From contig JANSLP010000299.1 of the NCBI GenBank assembly GCA_029298735.1, positions 1-39,868 of the forward strand: 39,868 bases of DNA, given 5' to 3'. The notes beneath the pieces were generated by a model. The model was not told the DNA's origin. It did not search any database and worked only from the letters and a program-made list of their open reading frames with translations. Below, one piece after another: positions 1-10,814 of the stretch. Made by a program: the position numbers and the translations under genes. The stretch comes from Ophiostoma sp. CBS 140.51. Lineage: Eukaryota > Ascomycota > Sordariomycetes > Ophiostomatales > Ophiostomataceae. How positions within the stretch are numbered: the first letter of the stretch is position 1; every line of letters begins with the position of its first letter.

Positions 1-2169
1 GTCAGATGTGTCGTTATCCTGAACGTGAGACGGCGAGTGGGAACGGCCCACAAAACCAAGTGTTTCTTACATTGTAAGCGCGCAACATGCTAGGCTCGTG
101 TAGGTCGCGCTATCTGCACAACACTCTTCCCATCAGCGGAGAATGCCGAGACAACCATCAAACCATGGATGCAAATCTTTTTCGACCAAGAAAATTGCGA
201 GAGAGAGCTGAGCGCCATTTGCAACAGACAGGGAGTTTCTGCCAAGATCAACCCTTACTGTACGCTGCTGCGAAATTCAAAAGATCAAAAAGATTGATCT
301 GGGTACGAAGGAGCGGGACTTGTGAGAAGCTGTGCTTATACATAACTTCCACCGAAAATTGCTATTCACACATACTATAAATACCTACGATGTACTCTAA
401 AATGGTATTCTAAATATAAAAAGAAAGAAGAAGAAAAAGAGATATTGCACAGCACGGTGGCTTGTGCTCCGTAGGGCAGACCTGCTGCGTACCGCAGACT
501 TGGAATCGGTTACAAAAAGGCCAGGCAAATCCCAGACATTGAGCATACCCCCCAAAAGTCAAGAAAGGAAACAGAAACAAGCTATTGTGACATGTTTGTG
601 TTAGCTCTTCGTTCATCTGGCTTGGCGAAGCTCTTGTCTTGTATTTCATTCGCATTTTGCTGTGCCAACGGCTGGGCATAATATAGACTGTATGTTATAT
701 TTTCTACCAGCCAACAGTCGTCAATAGCCCAACGGCCTCCAAGGGGTATCTTGGTCTAGTTCATTTCGATAGTTTCACAACCGAGTCTAGGACCAAGACC
801 TAGATCGATACCAGCAACGTCGACGATATGGTCCTGTGACAACGCGAGTCCTTGGTAAAATGTAGTGAGCTGATGCAGAATATGATAAAGGAGGGCACGT
901 TAGTAGACGGCAAACGGAGACTCCGAACAGCTCAATCGCTTGGTATTCATGGTATTTTCAAAGATCCTTCACGAAGTAAGACGACATGAACACGGCAAGA
1001 CCTTTGATCATTGTAACACACAAAAATAAAAAAATTTCGTATGTATTGTATCTCATCATCCTGCCATCTCCAGATGTGATATGTGTGGGCCCACAATCCA
1101 TCTAAAAAGGCATCGTGAGAAGAGTATGTGTCACCGCCGTATACGATCTGCCAAAACCAACGGTACCGTTTGGAAAACCGACACAAGATAAATCGGCCCT
1201 AATCTCCGCGGAAGCATTTATCATTGTATACCATCGTCGATTCCCAGATTTGTGTTGTATCCGGTGCTGTATTGAGCATGTTTAGAAATACCAAATTAAG
1301 AAAGTGAACGCGAATATAAAATGCCAACTTGACCAACGGCTTCGAACCAAAAAAGGCCAACTTAGTCATCTTCTCATCGTCCCGAGCTATGTACAACGAA
1401 TGTCACTCCTGCGTTTACGAGTTGCCTGGTGAGAGGCAGCGGCGCGAGCTCGGCAAACTGCGTGACGGCTGTTTAGAGGGGTTTGAAGAGCGGCCTGCAG
1501 TATGTAACCATAAAATCTGCAGCCATTGCATGCAACCTGCAGCCCTAGAAAAGGATGCGAGGGTGAATAAGAAAATAAAGTGAACTACAACCAAGGTTGG
1601 GCCGCGGTACGATGAGCGGCATTTTACTTACTCCGTGCCAACGGGGGAGTGATCTTCCGATACACTCATTTCATCTTGTTTCTGTCGTCGCATCTTCACC
1701 TTTCATCCTGTGTTTCTCTCTTCCCATCGTTCCTTTTTCGTTCTCTTTTTTATAAAATTTTATTTTTCAGATGGATTTCTCGCGCTGCCGCCAAGATATG
1801 GACAGCACAAAGCCTCGCCATGCCAGTCAATTGGCGACTGCAACCGTTCTCAAGACTTCGGAGTCTAGACACACAGCGGCAGCAATGTCTTGAAAAGCCT
1901 CATATGCTTGGCCCAAATCACAGCCCAACGTGGCTTTTAAGTTCGGTAACAGCACCCATAATTAACTGGGAAAGGGAAATACATAACTAAAAACAAACAG
2001 ACAAGACAAAGGAGCAATCGTTGGCGTCAAATATACACACATCTACAAACACACCTTTCCTTCTTCGATTGCGTGTTATATATTCCTCTGCACCGGAGTC
2101 TCCCATACCAGCTGAAGCCAAGGCCTTGGTATTGGATGTGCGCACCATGTTTTGCAACCATGCCTTCTG
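1..2169. other. Gene-free stretch at left edge
   Basis: No open frame here shows a recognisable domain, a plausible spliced structure or family-like composition. The short frames present (for example 87-380 and 1649-1990 on the plus strand) are low-complexity or overlap each other. The DNA is comparatively AT-rich, with several A/T homopolymer tracts, as expected for fungal intergenic sequence. No RNA gene was found by eye. Confidence 0.5.
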
Positions 2170-2661
2170 TCAATGCCCATGCATCCCTCCTAGAACTTTC
2201 AGCCCTATGCCTAGACATGCCCAGACTTCAATGCATTCTGTCCCAGCTCCACGTTCTGGATCTCCGGCATACCACTTGGCACACACTCTTGATTCGTCTT
2301 GTATCCCTTTCGACATCCAACAACACCGCATGTTGCTGGCTGCCACCTCCATCTTGCCCAAAGTCCCCCGTACTGGATCATTATTCGATAGTTCCAGATA
2401 CATCTTATTGTTGGCAGCGGCTGCAAAGCCCTGTTCGAAAGAGGAATCCTGTGCGAGACGCTCAATGGATGCAACCGCCAGAGTAATGAGAGGAAGCTGC
2501 ACATCCTTTCGATCACCACGGGTTCCCAATCAATGAGTACCCATGCCCTCATACGGAGTAGTTGACCGTATCAATGGGCTCCGCGAATATGCCAGGATTG
2601 GCTCACTTGCGGTCGCGACTACGGTCACAAGTGTACGAATGTACTTCTTTGGAGAGCCATG
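2170..2661 (-). pseudogene. Possible gene relic, unidentified
   Basis: On the minus strand one frame stays open from about 2661 to 2170 apart from a single TGA at 2530-2532. Both sides of that stop read like ordinary protein: a stretch beginning HGSPKKYIRTLV, then after the stop a segment containing DVQLPLITLAVASIERLA and GFAAAANNKMYLELS. The composition is mixed and amphipathic, unlike the Ser/Pro/His-rich frames on the opposite strand. I do not recognise the family, and no start codon, intron pattern or clear C-terminus was found. It may be a decayed gene or a chance frame. Confidence 0.2.
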
Positions 2662-3015
2662 TTACCAAGTAAAACCGGATATTGCTTGAGATGCCCGCAC
2701 GATGTATTGTTGCGAAAGGTCTGGCCTGAATCACCGTCATAGTCATCATGATTTTCACGCGGCAAAAGACAAGAAAAAAGTCAATGATGAGTTCCAAGCA
2801 TTAATCATCAAGGCGCATATTTGAATAAGTAAACATCACTCGTTGTATTGGTTATCCATTTGCTGTCATAACAGTGTATCTCTAAAATTCAGCACGCCAT
2901 AAGAAGTATCCCCCAAAATAGTATCAATCATATCCAAAACACCACGCAGGCTTTAAAAATGCAACTCGTCTATCAAACAACATTCTACTCATCGCAGTTC
3001 CATCACACCTCCAAT

Positions 3016-4992
3016 TTATGTCACCCGAACATAGCGGGACAGAACAGGGAACGCCATCGCTGCCTGGTAACCAACCGAGTAGTTGTCCAAGTTGCGGATG
3101 TGTGCCTCAAAAATGGGGTTCAGCGCCAGGCGTTTGCCGTCCGCGCACTCCATGAATGTATGTGCCTCGGTGTAGGGCCAGTTAATCGAGACCGTGTTCC
3201 CGAGAACAAAGCGCAACAGCTCGAACGCGCTGTAGTCGCCACCACGAATGAGGCTGTCGCGGACATCCGGCCAGATTATCATGTCCACCCACGCCGGGTG
3301 CGGAACACGACGTTGCAGTGGAGTCGGCCGCAAGAACTCGGGTATTGCCTCGTAGTTTTCCTTGGTAGGGCACAGGCACCACCGCAAATAAATTGCAAGT
3401 TTGTACAGGAAAGACAGGCGGCCCGTTAAGTGCTTCAGCGGTGATTTCCAAACCACATGTGTGGCAACAGCGGCGAGCACAGGACGTGATGCAATCACAG
3501 AAGAGGACTCGTCATCACCAGAAGACGATGAGTCGGCTGGCGAGGGTGGGTTGGCAGCCGATGCGGCCACCGCCGACGCTCTGGCGGCTGCCGTCAAGGC
3601 TGAAGCAGACAGGATGGATGACGCACCACCAGCAGAGGCCGCTGCCAGTGCTTGCAAAAGCTCCTCTCCCATCACACTGCTGCTTGGACCCGAGCTATTG
3701 CGAGCTGACCGCGGCTTGTTGTCCGTGCTCAAACGCGACATGAGGCCCTCAATGGTAGGGAACATGGGTTGGCTGAACTCATTTGTGCTATAACGCTGGA
3801 CGAGTGCCTGGCTCGTAATGAGAAACAGCTTGTCTAGCTCCGTTGCCACCGGCATATTGAGCGGCAACACCATCCAATCCGGCATGCCGGGCCTAGGTGC
3901 CGAGTATCGACCGGCAAGGTAGTAAGGCATGTAAGAGAGGTTGGTCAAGAAGGGTGATGGCGGTGTTGCACCGTACAAGGCTTGATATCTCTGGATGTTT
4001 TGGCGGTAGTATGGATTGTGCTGCTGCTGCTGCTGGTTCTGGCTCTGGTGACGTACTTGTTCTTGTCGTTGGTAATCAGGGTCGAGCGCAGACAGGAAGT
4101 CAGTGTAGATGGGCTGAGCACCAAACACTTCGTCAACATCCACAGGGACATGTCCATCGATTTCGGTGTTGTCATAGAGTTGGAACGGCGTGGTCTCAAA
4201 GAGGTCGAGCTGTAGGCCATTGTCTAGACGGGCGTGTGCCTGAGCTTGTACTTGTGCCTGGGCCTGAGCCTGCAACTGCAGTTGTGTTGCTGACTGAAGC
4301 GACAGCAGTCCGGCCTGACGAGCCCTCGACGTGGTATTTGGAGCAATGAGAGAGAGTGGCCAACTAACGTCACTGGACGCTGAAGAAGTGCCAGTCCCAG
4401 CCGCGGCCTGCCGGCCATGCACTTGAGGGACGGTAGAAGACAAATACGCGGATCCATCAGTGCCGCCTGGTGATGCCGAGCCAATTGCATTGTTGTTGGG
4501 CCGGCTGGTCGCCGGAAGCAGTGTTGGAAGAGATGGCACGGCCGGCACTGCAGATATACCACAGACCGAAGACTCGCCGTTGAGGTCCTGGGTTGACGAC
4601 GACGGGTCTTCGCCCTGTTCTGCGCTCATATCGTCGTCATTGTCGCCCTCGTACACGCGAAGCTTGGCACGGCTTGCGTCGAGGCTCTCTTTGAGCCGTG
4701 CAACCTCAGCCTCGAGCTCGGCAATATAAAGCCGCTTTTTCTGGCGCCAATGCTGCTGGTTGGTACGGTCAATGGCGCGCTTTTTCTCGACCTGTGAGGG
4801 CGTCAAGTTGCAGACGCGGCGACGGGCGCGGGCGGCCGTGCTGTTGTCGGCGACACCGCTCTTTGTATCATTGCCTTCCATAGCGATAGCGGCAATCGTA
4901 AACGTGGGCAAGGCTATAGCTGGCGTCGTTGATGGTGTGTTGAATGTTGTATCGTTCAATGGTCGTGGGGCAGCTGGTTTCTGTTCATCCAT
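3016..4992 (-). CDS. bZIP transcription factor with DUF3425 domain
   Basis: This is a single-exon frame of 658 residues and a likely nuclear DNA-binding regulator. Residues 55-88 are strongly basic (ARARRRVC, then LTPSQVEKKRAIDR and RQKKR) and run into a short heptad zone to about residue 114 (IAELEAEVARLKESLDASRAKL), which is the bZIP arrangement. The middle is disordered, with Gln-rich stretches near residues 230-255 and 315-325. The C-terminal part, roughly residues 370-655, has the hydrophobic and Trp-rich character of the fungal DUF3425 domain (for example PDWMVLPLNMPVATELDKLF, and near the end HPAWVDMIIWPDVRDSL). Start ATG 4992 opens the frame; a second Met at residue 38 is an alternative. 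The target genes cannot be read from the sequence. The upstream flank is a purine-rich tract on the plus strand, that is a CT-rich leader for this gene. Confidence 0.88.
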   Translation of the reverse strand: MDEQKPAAPRPLNDTTFNTPSTTPAIALPTFTIAAIAMEGNDTKSGVADNSTAARARRRVCNLTPSQVEKKRAIDRTNQQHWRQKKRLYIAELEAEVARLKESLDASRAKLRVYEGDNDDDMSAEQGEDPSSSTQDLNGESSVCGISAVPAVPSLPTLLPATSRPNNNAIGSASPGGTDGSAYLSSTVPQVHGRQAAAGTGTSSASSDVSWPLSLIAPNTTSRARQAGLLSLQSATQLQLQAQAQAQVQAQAHARLDNGLQLDLFETTPFQLYDNTEIDGHVPVDVDEVFGAQPIYTDFLSALDPDYQRQEQVRHQSQNQQQQQHNPYYRQNIQRYQALYGATPPSPFLTNLSYMPYYLAGRYSAPRPGMPDWMVLPLNMPVATELDKLFLITSQALVQRYSTNEFSQPMFPTIEGLMSRLSTDNKPRSARNSSGPSSSVMGEELLQALAAASAGGASSILSASALTAAARASAVAASAANPPSPADSSSSGDDESSSVIASRPVLAAVATHVVWKSPLKHLTGRLSFLYKLAIYLRWCLCPTKENYEAIPEFLRPTPLQRRVPHPAWVDMIIWPDVRDSLIRGGDYSAFELLRFVLGNTVSINWPYTEAHTFMECADGKRLALNPIFEAHIRNLDNYSVGYQAAMAFPVLSRYVRVT

Positions 4993-6203
4993 CGGTCATG
5001 CACCGACACTGGTCATGATGGGGCATCACGGAGTGGAGATGAAGAGGACGAGCAAGATCGATCAGGACAATGGATCTATAGGTCGACAGGTACGGTAGGG
5101 ATGATAAGCAGATCAGAGGCGGTGGAGAGAGATGGACGAGGAGGAGCGAGAAGACAAATAATAAAAAAAAGAGAAAAAAAAGAAGCCGTCAGGGCAGCCG
5201 TGGAGACGGGGAAGCGAGATCTTGAAGACTCGGTCTGTCGCCAAAGCACGCTTATCAAACTGACTAACCACGATCACGTCTTCGCGCGTTGTGAATGCGC
5301 ATGCTGCAATAGGTGCTTGGGGGTTGCACGTCTTCCTCGTCTCGAAGTTTCAAACTGTCGTTGGAGACTTGAGCAATTCGGTGCAGAAGGCAAGTTCCCC
5401 GCTTCTGTAGCCCTCTGGTCGCTCTTTCCCCAAAATCCCAATTGTGAAATTGCGGGTAAGGTTGACGAACATGGCCCATTTAGGTTAGGTGAGGATGACA
5501 TCTGTCATGTTAGCACAGATTTCCACGGCAGTTGACCCACTTTAACAGTGGGAGGCAAAGGGCAACAATGGTGTAAGCCGGAAGGAGGGCGAGCCAAGAG
5601 TGTAGACGGCATTGGGAAGCAGTTGAGCGCCGACATCTGCCAGAAGGCTGCATTGTGTGGTAGGATTCTATCACAGAGCTTTCCATATTGATTTCTGGGA
5701 CTGGAGAGACATAGAGTTCAAAGACCTGGTGTGTTCCCAATGCCATGTGTTGGACAAAAAAATCAAATAAATAGAAGTAAAACATGATAAACGGAACAAA
5801 CAAAAACACAAAAACAGCAGGGTTAGAATTAAAAAAGTATGATTAAAGAAGGAAACAGTGTTTATATATTTCCGATCTTCCCGTGATCCTAGCGTGTCAT
5901 GTTTGGCAAGGTCCAAGACAGTAGTAGGTGGAGAGACGACGACAAAAAAGCTCTCAAGAAGGACCTACCTTTGTGCATAACAGGTGCCATCTGGAGTGAA
6001 CAGAAAAAAGTAAAGATTAAAAGGAAAGGCAGTCCCATACGACTGCATATAAAAGTAACGGAAGAAAAGCTCACTCGTCGCTCAATCACGACATCTTGGT
6101 GTAGTTCCTCTTTCTCAGCTGCTCTTCGTCGGCCATCCATTGGCTACCAACACCTGTGACGCCATACCACCTTCAATTTCCCGTCGGAGCTTCACAACAA
6201 AGC
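4993..6203. other. Divergent intergenic region, bZIP gene and sulfatase relic
   Basis: This is 1.2 kb between two divergent starts. At 5100-5215 the plus strand is nearly all purine, giving a pyrimidine-rich leader on the sense strand of the bZIP gene. At the other end a TATAAAA box lies before the sulfatase start. The short frames inside have no recognisable content. Confidence 0.5.
6048..6054 (+). promoter_or_regulatory. TATA box of the sulfatase relic
   Basis: TATAAAA lies 150 bp upstream of the ATG at 6204, a spacing that suits a fungal core promoter with a short leader. The element appears intact although the gene behind it is broken. Confidence 0.4.
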
Positions 6204-6319
6204 CATGAAGGCCGACTCTCTGCTTGCCGGGGCGGCTCTCCTCGCCGGCCTTGCCGCGGCCAAGCAGCCCAACATTTTGTTCATCCTAGCCGATGACATG
6301 GACTCGTGAGTTTTCCGCG

Positions 6320-6376
6320 CAAGACACGAATTTAAGCGAGATGCGCGACGGCGAGATGCGCGACGGCGAGATGACG
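6320..6376 (+). repeat. 15-bp tandem repeat inside sulfatase intron
   Basis: Within the 116-bp intron (6306-6421) the unit GAGATGCGCGACGGC occurs twice in tandem, followed by a partial third copy ending in GAGATGA. Two full copies suggest a small recent duplication. The intron has a GTGAGT donor and a CAG acceptor. Confidence 0.6.
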
Positions 6377-6489
6377 CCTCCTCCGGTCTCCGAAAACGAG
6401 CTCCCTCGACTGACAAATCAGCCATATGGAGTCCTTGGAGCATATGCCTCTGCTCCAGAAGCACTTGGTGAACGAAGGCACTGTTTTTG

Positions 6490-6846
6490 CGTGATATCCG
6501 GTCAGTATTGGCCCTCATAGTTGACGGGCGGCGCGCCATTGCGCGTCATAGTGGCGTTCCAGTACTCATAGGTGTACGAATCCAGCAAAAAGTCCGACTC
6601 GTTGAAGCCACCAGCATACGGCGTGTTGTAGTTCTCCACGGTATGTTGGTTCCAGAGCTTGCCTACGTAGTACGTGTTGTGCCCTACGGCCTGCAGCCAT
6701 TGCGGTAGGTAGTCGTCGTTGGTGCCCTCGCGTACAACCTTCGGGTAACCGCCGTAGGGGGGCCAGACGTCCGTGATGTTCGTGTTGTGTGCGGCACGGC
6801 CGCTCCACAGGTTGACGCGCGACGGGCAGCAGATGGCGACAGTGCG
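6490..6846 (-). other. Inverted catalytic segment of the arylsulfatase
   Basis: Read on the minus strand from 6846 to 6490, this piece encodes about 110 uninterrupted codons of sulfatase, starting at the active-site C-x-P-S-R motif (ICCPSR) and passing WLQAVGHNTYYVGKLWNQHT. It ends with PPVNYEGQY, a stop and PDIT. The reading frame from PDIT joins the plus-strand AGKAYDF at 6847 when the left break is placed at 6490, which fixes the right junction well. A few residues appear to have been lost at the left junction. A 7-bp inverted repeat (GCACTGT at 6478-6484, ACAGTGC at 6839-6845) lies near both ends. Confidence 0.85.
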
Positions 6847-7708
6847 GCCGGAAAGGCGTACGACTTTTTACGCGAGGCCCTGCGGCATAAGGACAAGCCT
6901 TGGTTCGTTGTACACGCACCCGTCGCCCCCCACGGCGATGTGCACTTCCCGAGCGGCCATGGCGAAGACTTGTTCCAGTCGGCGCGGGCTACGCGGTGTA
7001 CGTATGCCGCTGTAGCGGCAGGCAGAGGATGCGGCCCGCACGGAGCACGTCACGATCGAGTTCTGGGGCTTGGGTATTCCAGAGAATGAGTACGGCCGCT
7101 ATGGTGATGCCAACATGACAGATGGCTATGGCGCCGCCGCACACGCCGCGCCCAACAACACGTACAAGGGTCTGCGTGTGATTGGCGATACGTACAACCT
7201 GGACTACTCCGTCTGGTGCACTAACGAGACGGAACTGTACAATCTCGTCAAAGATCCCTATGAGGTGCGCAACCTACAAGATGCCAATGGCCGCCATGCC
7301 ACCCAGGCTAACGCCTTACGCATTGCCGGTCACTCTCTGGACCAGATCATGTCCCGGCTTGACGCGCTGCTGGTTGTTCTCAAGACGTTCGTGCGCGAGA
7401 TGTGTCGTGAGCCGCGGCGCGCTTTGCACCCTCAGGGCGACGTGACCTCGCTACACGACAGCCTGGCGCCGCACTTTGATGCGTTCTATGCAAGCAAGCC
7501 TCGCGTGCACTTCACCAAGTGCGAGCTGGGCTACATTGCCGAAAGCGAGGGCCCCAACTATGTGAACCAATTCGGTGGTGGCATCCACCACGGCTACATC
7601 CCCTCAAACGCCAAGGCAGTGCCGCGCAGTGATGCTGCGGCGTCTGGGTACGATTGCAAGGCGGTCAAGGACCTCGGCCCGCAGCACCGCATCAGCATGT
7701 GGACGTAA

Positions 7709-9244
7709 GGTGTGAGTGTGTGTGTGACAGGGTGAAAAGCAGGGGCGTCGAAAGACAGCCAAACCGAGCCGACGATGACAATCGGCGGGTGTGTATATCA
7801 GTCGCGAATCTCAACGAAATGAGACACAAAATTTTGCCGTTAGGGGCTGGATGTGCCCCTTGTTGTAAATAGATATGTCGTACAGCCATCAGAAATAAAG
7901 TCAAAAGCAACAACGCAATGCTGGAGAGAGTCGTGTTGGCCCCATGTGGCCTCGAAGAAACAGAAAGTGTTACCGGTGGGATGGATGAGCGGGATGGACT
8001 GCCCGCGCCTGCCGCTTTCTATTGGCTCTGAAAGGGGCAGATTGCCCAATGGCAGGAGCGGCTGAACCCCTCGAACCTGCTCATCCGCACATCGTGCAGA
8101 TCAGCCAGGCCCAAAGAGTCAGCAGCGGCACACAAAGTGGGAAGGGGAGACCGAAAAAATGGCTGACACAGGCGACCCAGGAAATGGGAAGGTGCGAGAG
8201 ATCCGAAAACCCAGAAATCCTCAGCCCCCAATCTGCGCAAAACACGACAACCAACAACGGCAGCAACACCACCTGTTCGCACAAGAAGCCGTATGCAAAA
8301 GCAGCAAACAAAATGTCGTACAACGAACACGGACACAACAGCAAGACGGAGAAAGAAAGGTCGGGGAAAGAAAAGTTTGTTTGACACACATCGTTTTTGA
8401 AAGCATAACACCTAACGCTAGTGCTAATGCTGGCCAAGAACAGCTACTTCTCCTGAAACTACTGAGTGAATAGCCAGGGCTTCGAGCGGATTTTGAAGAA
8501 ACGGACAGGAGACGATCGCCTCGCCCTTATTTCCCTGGACTGGCTCACTGGCTGGCTGTCCATCCGCCCCCGCCCGCAATACCCGCCATGGCTGCCCCTC
8601 TCACGCAATATCCCGCCAGACTGGTTCACGGCTTCTGCCGCGGGTTTCGAGTCCCAGAGTGCTGGGACCAACAGCCAAGTTGCCATCGCCAACCCATTCC
8701 ATCGGACTCACCTCAATTCACATCTCGATTTTAAGTCGGCAAACACCAAGCAGCAAAGCGAACGGGTAAAAAGTCCATCGGCACATCAGAACCGCCTCAG
8801 CAGGAGCCACAGATAAACACGTCAGAAAAGGGAGAAAAGGGAAAAGAGAGAAGAGAGGGTGACATTGGACCGGTAATAACAACACAAAAGTAAGATATGG
8901 ACTGGAGACTGACTGGAGTAGTCCTTTGGATGCCCCGCTTCATCCCCCTCGGCCGAGAGTTAATGCCTCCTTTCTTTCCCACAATCGTTCCCTAGGCAGC
9001 GGATGAACCCGGCGATTCCTGTCTCCTTAAACCCAACGTCAGCTGCTAACAGGGACTTCCAAGAACCGCAGATATATTTGCCACCAACATCCTCGACCCC
9101 TTCTTGTCGGTTTGAGCAAGTCAAGGGAATTCCTCATACTCAAAAGACAGACACCACGCAAGAGTCTCATCGCCATCTTGTGATCTTGTGTCCTTTCATA
9201 TACCACCATCGTCACCAAGCGTTCCTATCTACACATCCCCAGAC
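7709..9244. other. Intergenic region before the monooxygenase
   Basis: There is no recognisable gene in 1.5 kb. Overlapping frames on both strands at 8020-8470 are rich in Asn/Gln/Lys on one strand and Cys/Leu/Phe on the other and look non-coding. A perfect 7-bp hairpin (GTCCCAG, 4-nt loop, CTGGGAC) occupies 8651-8668. The last few hundred bases are C/T/A-rich, like a fungal 5' leader. Confidence 0.45.
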
Positions 9245-10651
9245 ATGACTTCAACGAACCCCAAGGTCGCCATCGTCGGCGCCGGCCTGACCGGCCTTCT
9301 GGCAGCGCACGGCCTAAAGAAGGTGAGACACGAACCAAACCGTCGGGTTCCCCAAGAACATGATTGATTGCGTGGTGTGACGAAAGACACACAAGAACGT
9401 CGCACTCTCTTGCGGAGTACATACAGACACACAGGCTGACTCACATGTGCGCACGCACCCTGCGCTCGACAGAACGGATTCGACGTCGCCATCTTTGACG
9501 GCGAGGCACATATCGACGCCCGTCCCCGCGACTGGACCATCGTCCTGCACTGGGCCCTGCCTGTCATGCAGGCACTGCTTCCCGACGACGTCGCTGCCAA
9601 GCTGCCGCGCGCCATCTGCAACCCCAACCTGGAGTTTGACGCCAACGCCGAGAGCTTTCCCGTGTACAATGGTGTCACTGGTGACCTGATGTTTGCCAGC
9701 CCCATGCCCGGTTCGCGTCGTATCTCGCGCCAGCGCCTGCGCAGTGTTCTGGCTGAGGGCCTCGACATTCAGTGGGGCAAAAAGCTCCAGAGCATCACCA
9801 CCGCTACCTCTAGCGAAGGCGACAGCTCAACTCCCGCCCTAGCACTTGCCTTTGAGGATGGCTCTACCGTCGCTGCCGACTTTGTTTTGGGTGCCGATGG
9901 TGCCCACTCCCTTGTGCGCGGTGTTGTCGTCAACGACGCCGATAAGGCACGCAGCACACCGTCCGGGCTGCTGTTTGCCACGGCCATTGTCAACTACGGC
10001 GACGCCGCCAAGGTCAAGACCGTCACCGACACGCACCCCGTTGCCGCCGCCGCTATGGGAACCGATGCTGTGGGCGGATGTGGTGTGCTGTATGTGAACG
10101 ACGGCTCCGACGGTGCACCGGCGCGTGACATCGCCGATTGGACTACCTTTTGGGTCAAGATCTGGCAGGGCCACCTCGACAAGGCCGTCCAGGGCCAGGA
10201 GGCCATTGATCTGCTGAAAAACAGCGAAAGCTCCAAGAAACTGGCTGCGCCCTTCAATCAGCAGATCGAGTGGACGCCGGAGGGTTCCGTGTGCTACATC
10301 GATGAGATGAAGTACTGGGTTCCTGTGCCTTTTGCCGGCGCTGAGGCAACCCAAGACGCCCGTGTGACGTTGGCCGGCGACGCCTTCCACCCGATGTTGA
10401 TCTACCGTGGCCAGGGCTTCCAGCACGCCATCACCGACGTTGACAACTATATCAAGGCGCTCGTGGCTGTCCGGGAAGCAAACTGGGACGCAGATGTGCG
10501 TCGGCGCCAGATTGGCGCCTATGACGCCGAGGTTGTTGAGCGCGGTGCCAAGGCCGTGACGCAGTCCGCGCAGGAGGCCGCTCTGTCGTTTGATGTCGAG
10601 AAGGTGAGCAAAATGCTCATGGCACGGAAGGGACACGGTCGGTCGGCGTGA
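9245..10651 (+). CDS. FAD-dependent monooxygenase (PHBH/UbiH-like fold)
   Basis: Two exons, 9245-9322 and 9473-10651, flank a 150-bp GT-AG intron (phase 0) and give 418 residues. Such enzymes use FAD and NAD(P)H to hydroxylate or epoxidise small, often aromatic or polyketide-like, substrates. The N-terminus has the Rossmann dinucleotide motif VAIVGAGLTGLLAA (GxGxxG at residues 12-17), ending with the acidic strand FDVAIFDGE contributed by exon 2. The DG motif is at about 166-169 (GADGAHSLVRG) and the GD motif at about 328-329 (LAGDAFHPML), both in the order seen in the PF01494 family. The upstream ATG 9245 is chosen because only the spliced form has the first FAD motif. No membrane segment is visible. 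The substrate is unknown. Neighbours on both sides are over 1 kb away and not obviously linked, so cluster membership is not supported. Confidence 0.88.
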
Positions 10652-10747
10652 GATACCTCAGGGACAGGACTGGCAGCGGTGGAAGATACAGCAGAAGAGA
10701 GCTGGATGACATATTTCTCTTTGACACTTGTCGGCGGTAAATCGTTC

Positions 10748-10814
10748 TTTGTTGTCTATTATTTATCCCCCATTTCCGATTAAATTTTTACTTCAATATT
10801 TTGTTGTCTATTAT
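10748..10814 (+). repeat. 15-bp direct repeat after the monooxygenase
   Basis: TTTGTTGTCTATTAT occurs at 10748-10762 and again at 10800-10814. The flanking bases diverge. It sits about 100-160 bp past the stop codon, in a T-rich segment that probably belongs to the 3' untranslated or termination region. Confidence 0.65.

Larger units (their letters stand above)
6204..7708 (+). pseudogene. Arylsulfatase pseudogene with internal inversion and deletion
   Basis: This is a relic of a secreted fungal arylsulfatase, an enzyme that hydrolyses sulfate esters. The plus strand starts with a signal peptide (MKADSLLAGAALLAGLAAA) and the metal-binding motif NILFILADDMDS. An intron at 6306-6421 follows, then exon 2 reading HMESLEHMPLLQKHLVNEGT. 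The next expected part is on the opposite strand at about 6490-6846; it contains the catalytic motif TVAICCPSR and runs to PPVNYEGQY. The plus strand resumes at 6847 with AGKAYDFLREAL and VVHAPVAPHGDVHF. Around 7000-7025 roughly 200 residues of the family are missing, including the DNG metal-binding region. From about 7035 the C-terminal part is open (EHVTIEFWG onward) to TAA 7706-7708. The inverted piece also carries an in-frame TGA near its end. No functional protein is possible. Confidence 0.88.

Noticed and set aside
1325..1350. GGTTCGAAGCC on the minus strand, resembling a tRNA B box
   Set aside because: The T-stem does not pair and no upstream A box or acceptor stem is present.
2021..2536. 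Plus-strand frame of 171 codons
   Set aside because: Ser/Pro/His-rich composition like non-coding sequence; the minus-strand frame at the same place reads more like protein, and even that is weak.
6156..6165. GTGACGCCAT, 9 of 10 match to the CYS3/MetR sulfur-regulator site ATGRYRYCAT
   Set aside because: One-mismatch matches are expected about once per few kb, and this one lies downstream of the TATA box. A similar 9/10 match at 25577-25586 before the second sulfatase is equally weak.
9839..10636. 265-codon frame antisense to the monooxygenase
   Set aside because: It is a mirror of the FAD-binding exon with no recognisable protein family.
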